Positions 63,115 through 64,000 of a DNA stretch of 64,000 nt are shown in pieces. The stretch comes from Colletes latitarsis (lineage: Eukaryota; Arthropoda; Insecta; Hymenoptera; Colletidae). The DNA lies in contig NC_135137.1 in the NCBI RefSeq assembly GCF_051014445.1, forward strand, positions 22,941,501 through 23,005,500. The letters run 5' to 3'. Numbering within the stretch: position 1 is the first letter of the stretch; every line of letters begins with the position of its first letter. The notes under the pieces are model-generated. The model made no database searches. It saw only the letters and a list, made by a program, of their open reading frames with translations, and was not told where the DNA came from. A program made the translations under genes and the position numbers.

Positions 63115-63880
63115 TTCCTCTATATGTGGAATTGGATAGCGGTCGGATAACGAACGCGTGTTTAGAGCGCGGAAATCACCGCAAGGTCTCCATCCGTTAT
63201 CTTTTTTAGAAACCATGTGTAGGGTTGAAGCTCATTGGCTTTTAGAAGGACGAATGTGGCCTAATTGTAATAAATTTTCAAATTCGGTTTTCGCGACTTT
63301 GTACATTTCGGGCGACAAACGACGCGGTTTACAATAAGACGGAGGTCCGGGCGTAATGTTGATATAATGTCTTACGTCATGCTTTACCTCCCGCGTGGTT
63401 CCCGTCGGTCGCGTGATGCTTGGAAATTCTGCCAAAAGCTGCTCGCACGGGGAATTTCCGACGATCGTCTTCACCGATTGCGTAGCGTCAGAGATTACCC
63501 GTCCGACGGTGGATAGCAACGTCTCCTGGTCCAACAGCCTGCGATTCTGCAAATCGACCAGCAGTCCGTAATTGCTTAAAAAGTCTGCACCGATGATGGG
63601 TTTGGCGACGTCGGCGATGACGAATTGCCATCGGAAAGCTCGACGTAGTCCCAGGTCGAGGTGGAGAGTCCTCACGCCATAGGTCTTGATAGTCGACCCG
63701 TTGGCTGCGAACATTTCATACGGCGTCTGCACGATTCGGCCTTTCACACGCGTGCGAGGGTACACGCAGAGGTCTGAACCCGTGTCGATTAAAAATTCGT
63801 CCTTCGTCGTTCGATCTAAGACGAAAAGGCGGCTGGCATTCGGACCGTCACTGATAGCCGCGTTCAGTGGGGTATCTACT
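63115..63880 (-). pseudogene. Gypsy N protease and start of RT
   Basis: Same family as gypsy A. Protease motif LIDTGSDLCVYPRTRV and IIGADFLSNYGLLVDL; then HDVRHYINITPGPPSYCKPR, RLSPEMYKVAKTEFENLLQL, SQWASTLHMVSKKDNGWRPC and GDFRALNTRSLSDRYPIPHI, where it breaks off at about 63115. A stop at about 63231 lies before the RT part. The catalytic RT motifs are lost. Upstream it overlaps the gag end in another frame, as in gypsy A. Confidence 0.85.
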
Positions 63881-64000
63881 CGTTTCCCGTCCCGAACTTG
63901 CACGGTGCCTGGCACTTGTTTGCCTTTTTACCGAATCTATAATGGTACCAGCAAAATCCGTCTGCGGCTGGAGATCTTCCACGGTTCGGACTGCGCGTAC
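63868..64000 (-). CDS. Gypsy N gag C-terminus (partial)
   Basis: The minus strand from the window edge carries the finger CWYHYRFGKKANKCQAPC (C-X3-H-X9-C-X3-C), as in gypsy A, then FGTGNE and a TAG stop near 63870. The pol frame overlaps it in the -1 frame. The rest of gag is outside the window. Confidence 0.75.

Noticed and set aside
1..64000. CRISPR arrays or prokaryotic operons
   Set aside because: No spaced direct repeats; the only tandem arrays are microsatellites. All coding motifs are eukaryotic TEs.
1..64000. tRNA or rRNA genes
   Set aside because: Only short tRNA-complementary primer-binding sites next to LTRs were seen; no cloverleaf with intact A and B boxes was found.
1..64000. 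Host protein-coding genes
   Set aside because: Every frame above about 100 codons with a recognisable motif belongs to a transposable element; the rest are antisense or shifted shadows.
1..64000. Gypsy A (left edge) and gypsy N (right edge) as two ends of one element
   Set aside because: Both show the same gag-end and protease region in the same orientation, so they are separate copies; N also diverges in sequence from A.

Overview
The window is solid transposable-element (TE) sequence of an arthropod, most likely an insect. The evidence for an insect is the mix of BEL/Pao, Ty3/gypsy, Ty1/copia, piggyBac, Merlin-like, Tc1/mariner, hAT and I-type LINE sequence. I found no host gene, tRNA, rRNA or CRISPR array. 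Lineage below arthropod cannot be settled by eye; a hymenopteran would fit. Because nearly all genes here are broken by insertions, most coding entries are relics.

Layout, left to right. 1-2559: gypsy element A, running off the left edge and inserted into a LINE ORF1 fragment (2566-2945). 2984-4660: BEL relic B. 4740-4835: mariner tail. 4836-7855: gypsy C, 3'-truncated. 7856-13033: one piggyBac transposase gene (minus strand) split by a solo LTR (7922-8304) and a 3.8-kb Merlin-like transposon with 249-bp terminal inverted repeats (TIRs) (8669-12466). 13034-15640: non-coding, with a solo LTR (13810-14374), a 145-bp hairpin and short tandem repeats.

15645-41910 is a single BEL element (D) blown apart by insertions. 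In its RT sits a TTAA-flanked MITE (16594-22391), which contains copia E (16716-22290), which contains a solo LTR (19494-20111). Further upstream in D lies a solo LTR (22449-40905). That LTR contains copia F (22466-40293), which contains copia H (28169-39891), which contains copia I (33042-39221), which contains a Tc1 element (34121-35751). Copia F is also invaded by gypsy G (24888-27752), and copia H by a solo LTR (29010-29624).

42496-60880 is a plus-strand LINE with ORF1, endonuclease, RT and RNase H. It is split by two solo LTRs (45521-46094 and 46397-46911) and by a Tc1 element (47275-59741) whose transposase ORF is intact. The right TIR of that Tc1 holds BEL J (48716-59614). The gag of J holds a small non-coding LTR element R (54655-57712), which holds a DD41D mariner-type element (55592-57415). 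The 5' LTR of J holds another solo LTR (58348-58978). 60900-64000: relics of a pogo-like gene, a hAT element, copia K and gypsy N, the last running off the right edge.

Most nesting boundaries were checked in the sequence by matching target-site duplications (TSDs) and by the host reading frame continuing across the insertion. All twelve coding LTR retrotransposons lie on the minus strand. This one-sided arrangement is what a unistrand piRNA cluster such as Drosophila flamenco shows; that is an inference to be tested, not a demonstrated function.
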